In this document: positions 41,554-50,411 of the stretch, piece by piece
Position numbering within the stretch: position 1 is the first letter of the stretch
How the letters are laid out: each line of letters starts with the position of its first letter
Origin: Salinigranum salinum
GTDB lineage: Archaea; Halobacteriota; Halobacteria; Halobacteriales; Haloferacaceae
Reading direction: 5' to 3'
Length of the DNA stretch: 64,000 nucleotides
Assembly (NCBI RefSeq): GCF_009176545.1
Contig: NZ_VTOJ01000001.1
Coordinates: 372,001-436,000 of the forward strand
The notes under the pieces: model-generated
The model's database searches: none
What the model saw: only the letters and a program-made list of their open reading frames with translations
Told to the model about the DNA's origin: nothing
Position numbers and translations under genes: made by a program

Positions 41554-43398
41554 TCACAACCCGAAGAAGAAGACGATGCCGAGCGTCGTCGTCACGACGA
41601 ACAGCAACTGCATCGGTCCGCCGACGCGGATGTAGTCCGTGAACTTGTAGCCGCCCGGCCCGTAGACGAAGAGGTTCGTCTGGTAGCCCACGGGCGTCAT
41701 GAACGCCGTAGAGGCGGCGAACGTCACCGCGAGGACGAACGAGAAGGCGTTGGCGCCGAGCGTCGTGGCGGCCTCGACGGCGACGGGCACCATCAGGACG
41801 ACCGAGGCGTTGTTGGAGATGACGTTGGTCAACAGCGCCGTCACGACGTAGAAGAGTGCGAGCACGCCGACGAGCGGGAGCAGGGTCGAGCTCAGCACGA
41901 CGAACTCGGCGAGGAGCGCGGCAGCCCCCGTCCGTTCCATGGCGATGCCCAGGGGGATGACGCCCGCGAGGAGGAAGACGACGTCCCACTGGACGGCGTC
42001 GTAGATCTCGGTGGGGCGGAGACAGCGGGTCGCGACCATCGCCACCGCGCCGGCGAGCGCCGAGACGACGATGGGGACGAAGTCGAGCGCCGCGAGCGCG
42101 ACGACGACGGCGACGATGCCGACCGCGACGGGGATCTTCGACTCGCGGTAGTCGTGGCGTTCGACCTCCTGAGCCACGATGAAGTTGCGGTTCCGGTCGA
42201 GCTGTTCGATGCTGTCGGCCGAGGCCTGCACGAGCAGGGTGTCGCCGACGCGGAAGCGGACGTCGTCGAGCCGCCGCCGAACGAGTTCGCCCCCGCGTCG
42301 GAGCGCGAGGACGGTCGCGTCGTACCGCTGGCGGAACCGCGAGGTGACGAGCGACTCCCCGACGAGCGTCGAGCCGGGCGCGACGACGACCTCGACGAGG
42401 TTCTGGCCGCCCTCTGCCGTCTCGAGCTCGGCCTCGTCGACGGTGACCGGCACGAGATCGAGCCCCTCGGCGTCGAGCAGTTCGACGAGGGTGTCGCGGT
42501 CGGTCCTCAGTGCGAAGACGTCGCCGACCTGGATCTCCTTCGGGCCGAGCGGTTCGAGGAACACCTCGTTGTGGCGGACGAGCTGCAAGAGGTCGACGTC
42601 GAAGTCGGTCTCGACGAGCGCGTCGCGCACCCGCATCCCCACGAGCGGCGAGTCCTCGCGGACCATCACCTCCGTGAGGTAGTCGGCCATCTCGAACTCC
42701 TCGGTCAGGTCGCTCCGCGGCTTGATGCGTTCGGGGGTCAGGTAGCGCCCGAGGGTGAGGAGGTACACCGTGCCGACGACCGAGACGACGATCCCCAGCT
42801 GCGTGAACTCGAACATCCCGAACGGCTGCCCCAGCAGACGGTCGGACAGCTCCGACGCGAGGATGTTCGTCGAGGTGCCGATGAGTGTGAGCATCCCGCC
42901 GAACATCGACGCGTACGACAGTGGCAAGAGCAGCTTCGACGGCGAGGTGCCGCCGCGCTCGGCGAGGTCGGTCACCATCGGCAGGAGGATCGCGACGGCG
43001 GCTGTGTTGTTGATGAAGCCGGAGATCGGCCCGACGACGCTGATCGTCGCCCCGAGCTGTCGGCTCTCGCTGTCGGCGGTGTACTGCGAGATGAACGCGC
43101 CGAGTTTCTGGACGATCCCCGTCCGCTGGACGCCCTCCGAGAGGATGAACATCGACAGCACGGTGAGCGTCGCGGCGTTGGCGAACCCCGACAGCCCCTC
43201 CTCGGGCGAGACCATGGGGATCGGCGCGCCGAGGACACCGACGTCGACGAAGAGTCCCGACACCGGCTCGACGAGCATCAGCGTCACCATCACGGCGATC
43301 GCCGTCACGTCGACCGGGACCGGCTCGGTCGCGAAGAGGACCAGCGCCACGAGGATGAGGACGGAGACGACGACGATGCCGGGCGTGAGCGCGACCAC
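41554..43398 (-). CDS. DASS/SLC13-type transporter with two TrkA-C domains
   Basis: 614 residues from a GTG at 43398, chosen because the first helix (LTPGIVVVSVLILVALVLF) starts there and the sequence upstream holds a promoter-like cacgcttttgacccg; an ATG at 43551 would add 51 residues of no clear type. Two blocks of membrane helices carry the SLC13 signatures (GPISGFINNTAAVAILLPM, TNVISNNASVVLMVPVAV). Between them lie two cytoplasmic TrkA-C domains (ADYLTEVMVREDSPLVGM, GQNLVEVVVAPGSTLVGESL). This architecture is known in sulfate/selenate transporters of the SAC1 type; the substrate could be sulfate or a dicarboxylate. Confidence 0.85.
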   Translation of the reverse strand: MVALTPGIVVVSVLILVALVLFATEPVPVDVTAIAVMVTLMLVEPVSGLFVDVGVLGAPIPMVSPEEGLSGFANAATLTVLSMFILSEGVQRTGIVQKLGAFISQYTADSESRQLGATISVVGPISGFINNTAAVAILLPMVTDLAERGGTSPSKLLLPLSYASMFGGMLTLIGTSTNILASELSDRLLGQPFGMFEFTQLGIVVSVVGTVYLLTLGRYLTPERIKPRSDLTEEFEMADYLTEVMVREDSPLVGMRVRDALVETDFDVDLLQLVRHNEVFLEPLGPKEIQVGDVFALRTDRDTLVELLDAEGLDLVPVTVDEAELETAEGGQNLVEVVVAPGSTLVGESLVTSRFRQRYDATVLALRRGGELVRRRLDDVRFRVGDTLLVQASADSIEQLDRNRNFIVAQEVERHDYRESKIPVAVGIVAVVVALAALDFVPIVVSALAGAVAMVATRCLRPTEIYDAVQWDVVFLLAGVIPLGIAMERTGAAALLAEFVVLSSTLLPLVGVLALFYVVTALLTNVISNNASVVLMVPVAVEAATTLGANAFSFVLAVTFAASTAFMTPVGYQTNLFVYGPGGYKFTDYIRVGGPMQLLFVVTTTLGIVFFFGL

Positions 43399-43750
43399 GA
43401 CCGCACGTTGTAACCGCGGGTCAAAAGCGTGCTGGACTGGTTCGGTCGCAGTGTCTCGGTTCCGTGCGGTGACCTTGATCGGTGAAGCGACCGACCGCTC
43501 CGGAGCGCCGAACCCGTCGAAGGGACGAGCGGCGCTCGACAGGTTCGCCACGAAGAAAATCGACGGACGTGTGGGGAGGTGACCAAGCCGAGGTCGACGG
43601 TGTGGGCCGGTCCCCGGCCGACCGCGCGTTCAGTTCGTCTCCGATCCCCCCTCGGTGTCGCGCGCCCGGACGGACGCCGGGTCCACCCCGACCGCTGCCG
43701 GTCGTCCAGGCGCCGTCGGTCGTCCGCGTGCGTGATGATGCGTCATGCGG
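43399..43750. other. Gap between transporter and isocitrate lyase genes
   Basis: If the transporter starts at 43398, 352 bases are without a gene. The part near 43410-43440 holds the probable transporter promoter (minus strand). The centre is pyrimidine/GC-rich with no clear repeat, and no tRNA or obvious RNA is seen. If the ATG at 43551 were used, the gap would shrink to 199 bases. Confidence 0.4.
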
Positions 43751-44806
43751 TCAGTCGTCGTCGCTCTCGCTCGTCAGCGGATCGCTCTGTTCTCCGGTGA
43801 ACCCCTCCGATCCCTCGATCCGGTCGCGGGCGAGGGGGTCGAACTCCATCTCGATGTCCTGGTAGCGCGAGACGAACGACAGCTCGTGGTGGGACTCGGT
43901 CGGGTGGCCCAGATAGCGCTCTTCGAGGTCGAACTGCGCTCGTTCGTCCATCTCTGCCAGCTCCCTGAAATCCTCGTACACCGCGTGAGCGCCCGAGTGG
44001 AGTCCGAAGAGCGTGATGAAGATGTACTTGTACCCCAGCTCGCCCAGTTCGGCGAACGTGAGCGGGTCGTCCTCCTCGGACCACGCGAACGACGACGAGT
44101 AGTTGAACGCGAGATCGAGCTCCGGGTGCGTCTCGTGGATGGCCTCGGCGTACCGGCGCGCGTCCTCGCGCGAGGGGTCGGGCATCTCCGGCCAGACGAG
44201 GTCGACGCCGGCGTCAGCGTAGATCCGCCCCCGTTCGAGATGCTCTTCCCAGTCGCCGTTCGCGGAACCGTAGGCGTCGGTCCGGGCGATGATCACGGTG
44301 TCCTCGGACTGTCTGGCGTCGACGGCGGCCTCGAACCGCGACCGGGCCTCCTCGCGGGAGATGATCTGCTTGCCCGCGATGTGGCCACACCGCTTGGGCG
44401 ACGTCTGGTCCTCGATGTGCACGGCAGCGACACCCGCCTTCTCGTACTCGCGGACCGCGCGACGGACGTTGTGGACGCCGCCGTAGCCGGTGTCGCAGTC
44501 GGCGATCACGGGGATGTTACACGCGTCGACGATCCGCTTGGCGTTCTCGACCATCTCGGTCATCGTCACCATCTCCAGGTCGGGGAAGCCGAACTGGCCG
44601 AGTACGGTCGAGTAGCCCGACATATACGCGGCGTCGTGGCCGGTCATCTCGGCGAGGCGGGCGTCGAGCGCGTGGTAGAGCCCGGGCGCGAAGACGAACG
44701 GCTCCTCGTCGAATTTCCGACGGAGCTCCCGCCCCATCGGGTTATCGATGTCGCGGGTGACTGTGTCCGACTCCATCGCCGTCGGCTCGAGCGGGGCGTC
44801 GGTCAT
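43751..44806 (-). CDS. aceA: Isocitrate lyase
   Basis: 351 residues, the short archaeal form. The enzyme splits isocitrate to glyoxylate and succinate for growth on acetate or fatty acids. The catalytic signature KRCGH lies at 138-142 ([13 protein letters not shown]). Metal-binding [11 protein letters not shown] (100-110) and ARTDAYG are seen. It shares its start with the end of the small gene 44803-45006 (4-base ATGA overlap). A malate synthase gene, usually adjacent in Haloferax, is not in the window. The PEP-mutase superfamily is alternative, but KRCGH favours isocitrate lyase. Confidence 0.9.
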   Translation of the reverse strand: MTDAPLEPTAMESDTVTRDIDNPMGRELRRKFDEEPFVFAPGLYHALDARLAEMTGHDAAYMSGYSTVLGQFGFPDLEMVTMTEMVENAKRIVDACNIPVIADCDTGYGGVHNVRRAVREYEKAGVAAVHIEDQTSPKRCGHIAGKQIISREEARSRFEAAVDARQSEDTVIIARTDAYGSANGDWEEHLERGRIYADAGVDLVWPEMPDPSREDARRYAEAIHETHPELDLAFNYSSSFAWSEEDDPLTFAELGELGYKYIFITLFGLHSGAHAVYEDFRELAEMDERAQFDLEERYLGHPTESHHELSFVSRYQDIEMEFDPLARDRIEGSEGFTGEQSDPLTSESDDD

Positions 44807-45006
44807 CGCTCCGTCTCCAGCCGCTGTTCGATGCGGTCGAGCTGTTCGCGTATCGTCCGGAGCTCGCGCCGGAGCTGGGCGGTAGAATCCCTTCCGCTCG
44901 TCCCCAGATCGGGACAGAGCGGTGCCTCCGTCTCTCGTTCCTCGCGGTCGGTCCGGGCGTCGGTTCGGCGATCGGTGCGTCGAGTCGAGTCGGGTCGTGT
45001 GCTCAT
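44803..45006 (-). CDS. Small coiled-coil protein translationally coupled to aceA
   Basis: 67 residues: an Arg/Thr/Asp-rich disordered N-terminal half with one Cys, and a C-terminal helix with heptad spacing ([22 protein letters not shown]). Its stop overlaps the aceA ATG (ATGA), so the two are read from one mRNA. No family is recognised. It may be a real regulator or stability partner of isocitrate lyase, or a leader peptide. The upstream AT-rich region at 45110-45200 would hold their promoter. Confidence 0.6.
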   Translation of the reverse strand: MSTRPDSTRRTDRRTDARTDREERETEAPLCPDLGTSGRDSTAQLRRELRTIREQLDRIEQRLETER

Positions 45007-45482
45007 GTCAGGGTCGTGTGGGCGGTGTCGGTGGGTAGGTCGATCCGGTCGTCGGGCGCTCGGTCGCGTCGGATACGTGTTCGGTCTTCATCGCAGTTCG
45101 GCACACTCGAGTCCGGGAGATAAAGTTTATGAATTATAATGATAATATTCTATAATGCGGTTAAATAGTTCGACCGAGTCTTAGGTGTATAAATGTCTGT
45201 CATTGTCTATCACGATCTGGACGATAGAACGGTTTTCCCCGGACGTACACCCACGAGATGGATCTTCTCGGGATCTATCGGTGATAAGTGACCAGACGAA
45301 CACGGCAGACGGAGAGACTGTCGGGGATACCAAGAACTACGTGCCCCGTCCATCCGTGGCTCTCACGCGTGGTCGCGACGGACTGCCCGCGTCGACGGTG
45401 CCTGCCGAGCGACGTGTTCACAGTCGACAGCTGTCGATCGATGTCGTCGGTCTTAATCGGCTCGCGCCCCTCCACCGAAGCA
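45007..45482. promoter_or_regulatory. Long AT-rich divergent regulatory region (aceA side / ABC exporter side)
   Basis: 476 bases without a gene. From about 45118 to 45200 the sequence is strikingly AT-rich (ataaagtttatgaattataa, gataatattctataatgcgg, aaatagttcg, gtataaatgtctg). It can serve the aceA unit to the left and, more distantly, the ABC exporter to the right. A closer exporter promoter is cggtcttaatcggc, about 25-35 bases before the GTG at 45483. Glyoxylate-cycle genes are normally carbon-regulated, so an operator is expected in this region. Confidence 0.55.
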
Positions 45483-46433
45483 GTGACACCTGCCATCGAG
45501 GTGGAGAACCTCCAGAAGCAGTACGACGACGTGCAGGCGCTGACGGGCATCGATCTGACCGTCCCCGCGGGCTCGTTCTTCGGTCTCCTCGGGCCGAACG
45601 GCGCGGGCAAGACGACGTTCATCAACATCCTCGTCGGGCTCGTCCGGAAGTCGGGCGGGCGCGCCGAGGTGTTCGGCCACGACGTCGAGGCCGACTACCG
45701 CGAGGTGCGCGACCGGATCGGACTCGCCCCACAGGAGTTCAACGTCGATCGGTTCTTCCCGATCCGTGAAGTCCTCGAACACAAGGCGGGTTACCACGGT
45801 ATCCCCCGTTCTGAGGCCCGCGACCGTGCCGAGACGGCGCTGAAACGCGTCGGCATCTGGGAGAAGCGCGACACGCGCTTCGACTGGCTCTCGGGGGGGA
45901 TGAAGCGCCGGTTCGTCCTCGCCCGCGCACTCGTCACCGAACCCGACCTGCTCATCCTCGACGAGCCCACCGCGGGGGTGGACGTCCAGCTCCGTCGTGA
46001 CCTCTGGGAGCTCATCACCGAACTCAACGACCGCGGGACGACGATCCTCCTCACCACGCACTACATCGAGGAGGCCGAGCGCCTCTGTGACGAGGTCGCC
46101 ATCATGGACGAGGGACGGATCGTCGAGGTGGCGACCCCCGACGAACTGATGAACCGCGGCACCGACCGGGTCCGCGTCACGCTCCGCAATCCACCGACCG
46201 ATGTTCCCGACATCGTCGCCGGCAACGGACAGGTCGAGGCCGTCGAACTCGTCGACTCCGACCTCGTCGTCACGGCCCGACAGGGCGGTCTGCTCGCACC
46301 CGATCTGCTCCGCGAACTCGACCGCAAGGGGTTCGAGATCGTCGATATCGACATCTCGCGCACCTCGCTCGAGGAAGTGTTCGTCGAGATGACTCACTCC
46401 CAGGAGACGATCCCCGCCGGGGGTGTCGAGTAG
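45483..46433 (+). CDS. ABC exporter ATP-binding protein
   Basis: 316 residues from a GTG at 45483 (VTPAIEVENLQKQYDDVQAL), chosen because a TATA-like ttaatc sits about 30 bases upstream; an ATG at 45441 is in frame. Walker A GPNGAGKTT, Q-loop (LAPQEFNVDRFFP), signature LSGGMKRRF, Walker B LLILDEPTAGVD, and H-switch TTHY are all present. The C-terminal 90 residues (from RVRVTLRNPP) resemble the DrrA-type extension. It powers the adjacent ABC-2 permease, with no gap between the two genes (TAG followed by ATG). Confidence 0.92.
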   Translation: MTPAIEVENLQKQYDDVQALTGIDLTVPAGSFFGLLGPNGAGKTTFINILVGLVRKSGGRAEVFGHDVEADYREVRDRIGLAPQEFNVDRFFPIREVLEHKAGYHGIPRSEARDRAETALKRVGIWEKRDTRFDWLSGGMKRRFVLARALVTEPDLLILDEPTAGVDVQLRRDLWELITELNDRGTTILLTTHYIEEAERLCDEVAIMDEGRIVEVATPDELMNRGTDRVRVTLRNPPTDVPDIVAGNGQVEAVELVDSDLVVTARQGGLLAPDLLRELDRKGFEIVDIDISRTSLEEVFVEMTHSQETIPAGGVE

Positions 46434-47234
46434 ATGTCCGCCCTGTCGGTCGTCCTCGCGCTCGTCTCGCGCGTGACGTCGGTCGGCTTTCGGACCGTCG
46501 CTCGCCGCGAGATCGAACGCTTCCTCCGCCGACCGAAGAACACCTTCGCCCCGCCGCTGATCACGAACATCCTCTACTTCTCCGTGTTCGGCGTCATCCT
46601 CGGCGAGCGCATCGACACGATCAACGGCGTCCCCTACATCCTCTTCATCCTCCCCGGGCTCGTGGTGCTGGGCACTATCTCGAACGCGTTCGAGAACGCC
46701 TCCTTCTCCATCTTCCACGGTCGGTGGAACCGCTACATCGAGGAGGCGCTCACCTCGCCGCTGTCGTACTCGACGATGGTCGCCGGCTACACGGTCGCCG
46801 GCGCCGTCCGGGGGCTGCTCGTCGGCGTCCTCATCGCGATCGTCGGCGCGGTGTTCACGAGCGTCGGCGTCGCTCGACCGTTCTACCTGCTCTCGTTCGG
46901 CCTCGTGATCACGCTGCTGTTCGCCTCGATCGGCATCGTCGGCGGGCTGTGGGCCGACGACTGGGACGACCTCACCATGATGAATCAGTTCATTATCCGA
47001 CCGCTGGTCTTCTTCGGGGCCGTCTTCTACTCGCTGGCCGAACTCCCGCCGCTCCTGCGGACCGTCTCGCTGTTGAACCCGATGGTGTACATGGTGAACG
47101 GGGTCCGCTACGGCTTCCTCGGCCAGGCGGAGGTCGATCCCAACGTCTCCCTCGCCGTGCTGTCGCTGCTGACCGCGGCGCTCGTCGGCGTCAACGTCAC
47201 GCTGTTCAGGCGGGGCTACGGACTCACCGAGTGA
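46434..47234 (+). CDS. ABC-2 type exporter permease
   Basis: 266 residues with six helices. TVARREIERFLRRPKNTFAPPL is the cytoplasmic start; FENASFSIFHGRWNRYIEEALTSP and VVFF-type helices follow, and LNPMVYMVNGVRYGFLG is the ABC-2 signature near the C-terminus. It pairs with the ATPase to export lipid, drug or polysaccharide; the substrate is unknown. The start codon follows the ATPase stop directly, so the two are coupled. Confidence 0.9.
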   Translation: MSALSVVLALVSRVTSVGFRTVARREIERFLRRPKNTFAPPLITNILYFSVFGVILGERIDTINGVPYILFILPGLVVLGTISNAFENASFSIFHGRWNRYIEEALTSPLSYSTMVAGYTVAGAVRGLLVGVLIAIVGAVFTSVGVARPFYLLSFGLVITLLFASIGIVGGLWADDWDDLTMMNQFIIRPLVFFGAVFYSLAELPPLLRTVSLLNPMVYMVNGVRYGFLGQAEVDPNVSLAVLSLLTAALVGVNVTLFRRGYGLTE

Positions 47235-47446
47235 CCGCGGCTCCCGGCTCTGCTCGCTCTGTCGTCCCGACACGTGAGAGGGGTTACCCGCCGTGACGAC
47301 TCTGTCCCCCATGACGACCCCGTTCCTCGGTGTGCGACCTCGACCCCTGTCCGTGACTCCCCGTGACTCCCCGTGTGCGGAGTGACTGAAACCGCTCTTT
47401 GACCCAGGCGTGCTCCTTTCCGTCCGGCCTCCCGGGGTCAGCACGC

Positions 47447-48328
47447 ATGGCATCCGACACGGATCCGAAGACGGCCGCGTACGTCGTGGCCGTCGTCGCA
47501 GCAGTCCTCCTGAGTGCAGTCCTCGCGCCCGTGATCTGGGACTACGGCACCCGCTCCGACGGGAACGTCGCCGTCGTCTCGATCACCGGCTTCGTCTCCT
47601 CCTCCTCGGTCGACCGCGTCGCCGAGGACCTCCGCGAGGCCCGCGAGAACGAGAGTATCGACGCCGTGGTCCTCGAGGTCGACAGCCCCGGGGGCTCGGC
47701 TGCCGCGAGCGAACAGCTGTATCTCGCGGTCAGGCGCACGGCGCAGGAACTCCCGGTCGTCGCCAGCGTCCGATCCATGGGCGCCTCCGGCGCGTACTAC
47801 GGGATGCTCCCGGCCGAGCGCATCTACGTCACGCCCGCGTCGATGGTCGGGAGCGTCGGCGTCCGCGGAACCGTCCCTCCGCCGGCCCCGAACTACGAGG
47901 TCCGCTCCGGCCCCGACAAGGCGTCGGGGACGCTGGAGCAGCGCCGCGAACAGATCGGGACGCTCCAGCGCGCGTTCGTCGGGAGCGTGATGGAACACCG
48001 CGGTGACGACCTCGCCATCTCCCGCGAAGAGGTCGCCCACGCCAAGGTCTACACCGGCGCCCGGGCAGTCGACAACGGGATGGCCGATCGCATCGGCGAC
48101 CGGACCGCGGCGATCGACGCCGCCGCCGAGATGGCGGGCCTGTCAGACTACGGCGTCGTCGAGAAGGAGCCGCCCCGACGCCGCGGCATCGTCCTCGCGT
48201 CGACGACGAACGGGACGGTCGTGGTCGACCCCGGGGTCGGCTACCGGCACGTCGACACGACCCGGTTCCTGATGGTCCACGGTGAGGTCGACCTCGACGG
48301 GGAGGTGATCGCGAATGCGAGCGCGTGA
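47447..48328 (+). CDS. Signal-peptide-peptidase-like serine protease (SppA, S49)
   Basis: 293 residues from the ATG at 47447. One N-terminal hydrophobic helix anchors the enzyme with its catalytic part outside. Family blocks: SITGFVSSSSVDRVAEDL, VLEVDSPGGSAAASEQLY, and SMGASGAYYGMLPAERIYV, where the Ser of GASGAYY is the likely nucleophile. Residues VAHAKVYTGARAVDNGMAD form the S49 C-terminal motif. It digests leftover signal peptides or membrane-protein fragments. The next gene overlaps it by 14 bases. Confidence 0.88.
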   Translation: MASDTDPKTAAYVVAVVAAVLLSAVLAPVIWDYGTRSDGNVAVVSITGFVSSSSVDRVAEDLREARENESIDAVVLEVDSPGGSAAASEQLYLAVRRTAQELPVVASVRSMGASGAYYGMLPAERIYVTPASMVGSVGVRGTVPPPAPNYEVRSGPDKASGTLEQRREQIGTLQRAFVGSVMEHRGDDLAISREEVAHAKVYTGARAVDNGMADRIGDRTAAIDAAAEMAGLSDYGVVEKEPPRRRGIVLASTTNGTVVVDPGVGYRHVDTTRFLMVHGEVDLDGEVIANASA

Positions 48329-49337
48329 CAGCCTCCGCGTCGTCGGCGTCTTCGTCCTCGTCGTCGCGCTCGTCGTCGGTGGCACGGGAATCGCGTCCGT
48401 CGTCGCCGATCCCGACGGGCGGACGTACACGTCCGTCGAGGCCGACCAGTTCCAGCCGTCGGCGCTCCTCCCCACCGGGGACGACACTACCGGGACCGTC
48501 GAGATGAGTGTTCAGGGCGAGAAGACGGTCGTCGTCGACATGGCCCACGACAACGCCGTCGACGAGTCCGATCTCGAACCGCTGACGTCGGCGCTCGTCC
48601 GCAACGGGCACGAGGTGCGAGTCCACAGCCGTGGCGAGTTGAACGCGTCGCTCCGCCGCGCGGACGCCTACGTGATCGCCACGCCGCGGCAGCCGTTCAC
48701 CGCCGACGAGGTGGCGGGCCTCCGCTCGTTCGTCGACGCCGGCGGTCGCCTTCTGCTCCTCTCGGAGCCGCCGAAGACGACGGTCCAGGGCGGCTTCTTC
48801 AGCGTCACGTTCAACACGGTCGGCGACACGCACACGACCGTCTCCTCCGGCTACGGGCTCTCGTTCGGGGACGGCTACCTCTACGAACTCTCCGAGGAAC
48901 GGCACTTCAAGTCGATCTCCGTCGAACCGACGGGTGAGGCCGACCTCGTCGACGGCGTCGACCGCCTCGTGTTCCGCGAGGCGGTGCCCGTCACCGCCAG
49001 CGACGAGGCGACGGTCGTCGCGAGCGACACCGGGGAGACCACTCTCTCGACGACGCGCCGTGCCGGCGACCACGCCGTCGTCGCCCGGAACGACGGCGTC
49101 GTCGCCGTCGGTGACACCGACTTCCTCCGGAGCGAGAACGCCGTCGTCGCCGACAACGAGGTGTTCGTCGGTAACCTCGCCGACTTCCTCGTGAGCGGCG
49201 AGAAGACGCCCGGCGCACCGCAGCCACCCGAGGAGGGCGAACGCGGCCCGGGCGGCCCCGGAGCGGGCCCGCGTCCCGCACCGCCGTCTGGTGGGAGCGG
49301 TGAGTCGACGCCGGCACCGACGCCAGCGCCGGCCTGA
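48315..49337 (+). CDS. DUF4350-type exported protein
   Basis: 340 residues. An N-terminal helix (VVGVFVLVVALVVGGTGIA) anchors it. The body resembles the DUF4350 fold, a class I glutamine-amidotransferase-like domain without the nucleophile (TVVVDMAHDNAVDESDL, VRVHSRGELNASLRRADAYV, LRSFVDAGGRLLLLSEPP). The last 45 residues are Pro/Gly-rich. It overlaps the S49 protease by 14 bases, so the two are cotranscribed and may act on the same membrane substrates. DUF4350 is often next to MoxR/ATPase genes; not here. Confidence 0.8.
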   Translation: MRARDSLRVVGVFVLVVALVVGGTGIASVVADPDGRTYTSVEADQFQPSALLPTGDDTTGTVEMSVQGEKTVVVDMAHDNAVDESDLEPLTSALVRNGHEVRVHSRGELNASLRRADAYVIATPRQPFTADEVAGLRSFVDAGGRLLLLSEPPKTTVQGGFFSVTFNTVGDTHTTVSSGYGLSFGDGYLYELSEERHFKSISVEPTGEADLVDGVDRLVFREAVPVTASDEATVVASDTGETTLSTTRRAGDHAVVARNDGVVAVGDTDFLRSENAVVADNEVFVGNLADFLVSGEKTPGAPQPPEEGERGPGGPGAGPRPAPPSGGSGESTPAPTPAPA

Positions 49338-49480
49338 GTCGGCCTGCGTCGGTCCGAGGTGAGCCGCCCTTCGTCGGAACCGCCTCGTACGCCTCCACAG
49401 AGCCGACCCACTCCCGGACACGCTTTTTTGACTCCCCTGGCGGTCGACACAGCTTTGCGTTCGTGGCCGATCGCGGACGT

Positions 49481-50329
49481 ATGTCGACCGTTCTCGTCAC
49501 CGGTGCCGCCTCGGGCATCGGGCGTGCGACTGCGCTCCGCCTCGCCGGTCGCGGCCACCGCGTCCTCGCGTACGACGTCGACGCCGACGGCCTCGGGTCG
49601 CTCCCCTCGACGGTCGAGACGCACGCCGGCGACGTCACCGACGAGGCGCGCGTCCGCGAGGTCGTCCCCGCGGACCTCGACGCGCTCGTCAACTGCGCCG
49701 CGGCGTACGAACTCGGCGCAGTCGAGGACGTCGACTGGGAGCGCGTGGAAGCACAGTTCCGGGTCAACGTCTTCGGGACGCTCGCGGTCACGCGGGCGGC
49801 CCTCCCGACGCTCCGGGCGAACGGGGGGTGCGTCGTCACGCTCTCGTCCGTCCTCGGGCGGACGTCGCTCCCACTCCACGGTATCTACGCCGGGACCAAA
49901 CACGCCCTCGAGGGACTGTTCGACGCCCTCCGGGCCGAACAGTCCGCCGTCGACGTCGTCCTCGTCGAACCCGGCCCGGTCGACACGGGACTGAACGAAC
50001 GGGCGAAGGCCGGCCTCGCCCGGGACGACGACTCCGCCCACCGCGACCTGTACGACCGCGTTCTCGCGGCGTACGATCCCGGCGGTGTCCCACCCGACCG
50101 GGTCGCCCGGGTGGTCGTCCGGGCGATCGAGACCGCCGACCCGGACGCCCGGTACGTCGTGACCGGACAGGCACGGCTCCTCCTCGTCTCCCGACTACTG
50201 CTCCCCGAGCGCGTCTACGACCGCGTCGCGCTCGCGCGCGTCCGCAACCGAACCGTCGTCGGGGCGTCGCTGGAACTCGCCGGCGACGCCCTCCACGCGG
50301 TCGTCGGTCGCACGCTCGGCCGGCGGTAG
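49481..50329 (+). CDS. Short-chain dehydrogenase/reductase
   Basis: 282 residues from the ATG at 49481. The NAD(P)-binding TGAASGIG (8-15), catalytic S (TLSSVLGRTS) and Y-x3-K (YAGTKHAL) are complete. An Asp at the end of the second strand (AYDVDADG) favours NAD over NADP. The C-terminal half (ARYVVTGQARLLLVSRLLLP) is like bacterial SDRs acting on ketones or alcohols with a hydrophobic tail. It is its own transcription unit. Confidence 0.9.
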   Translation: MSTVLVTGAASGIGRATALRLAGRGHRVLAYDVDADGLGSLPSTVETHAGDVTDEARVREVVPADLDALVNCAAAYELGAVEDVDWERVEAQFRVNVFGTLAVTRAALPTLRANGGCVVTLSSVLGRTSLPLHGIYAGTKHALEGLFDALRAEQSAVDVVLVEPGPVDTGLNERAKAGLARDDDSAHRDLYDRVLAAYDPGGVPPDRVARVVVRAIETADPDARYVVTGQARLLLVSRLLLPERVYDRVALARVRNRTVVGASLELAGDALHAVVGRTLGRR

Positions 50330-50379
50330 CGGTCGCGGAGGGGGAGAGGAGAACGAAGAGCGGGAAGAGAGTCGTGGGC

Positions 50380-50392
50380 TCTTTTTTCACAC
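50380..50392 (+). promoter_or_regulatory. T-rich element before the gamma-glutamyltransferase gene
   Basis: gctcttttttcac lies 24-30 bases before the ATG at 50412. It can be read as a TATA/BRE-like promoter element for that gene or as a U-rich terminator of the SDR gene 54 bases upstream. I favour the promoter reading on distance. Confidence 0.4.
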
Positions 50393-50411
50393 CCCGTTCC
50401 CAAGGGACGGT

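Noticed and set aside
45453-47453. 666-codon minus-strand frame opposite the ABC exporter genes
   Set aside because: Its composition (Arg, Glu, Asp, Gly runs) is that of a shadow frame in GC-rich DNA; the sense genes have all Walker and ABC-2 motifs.
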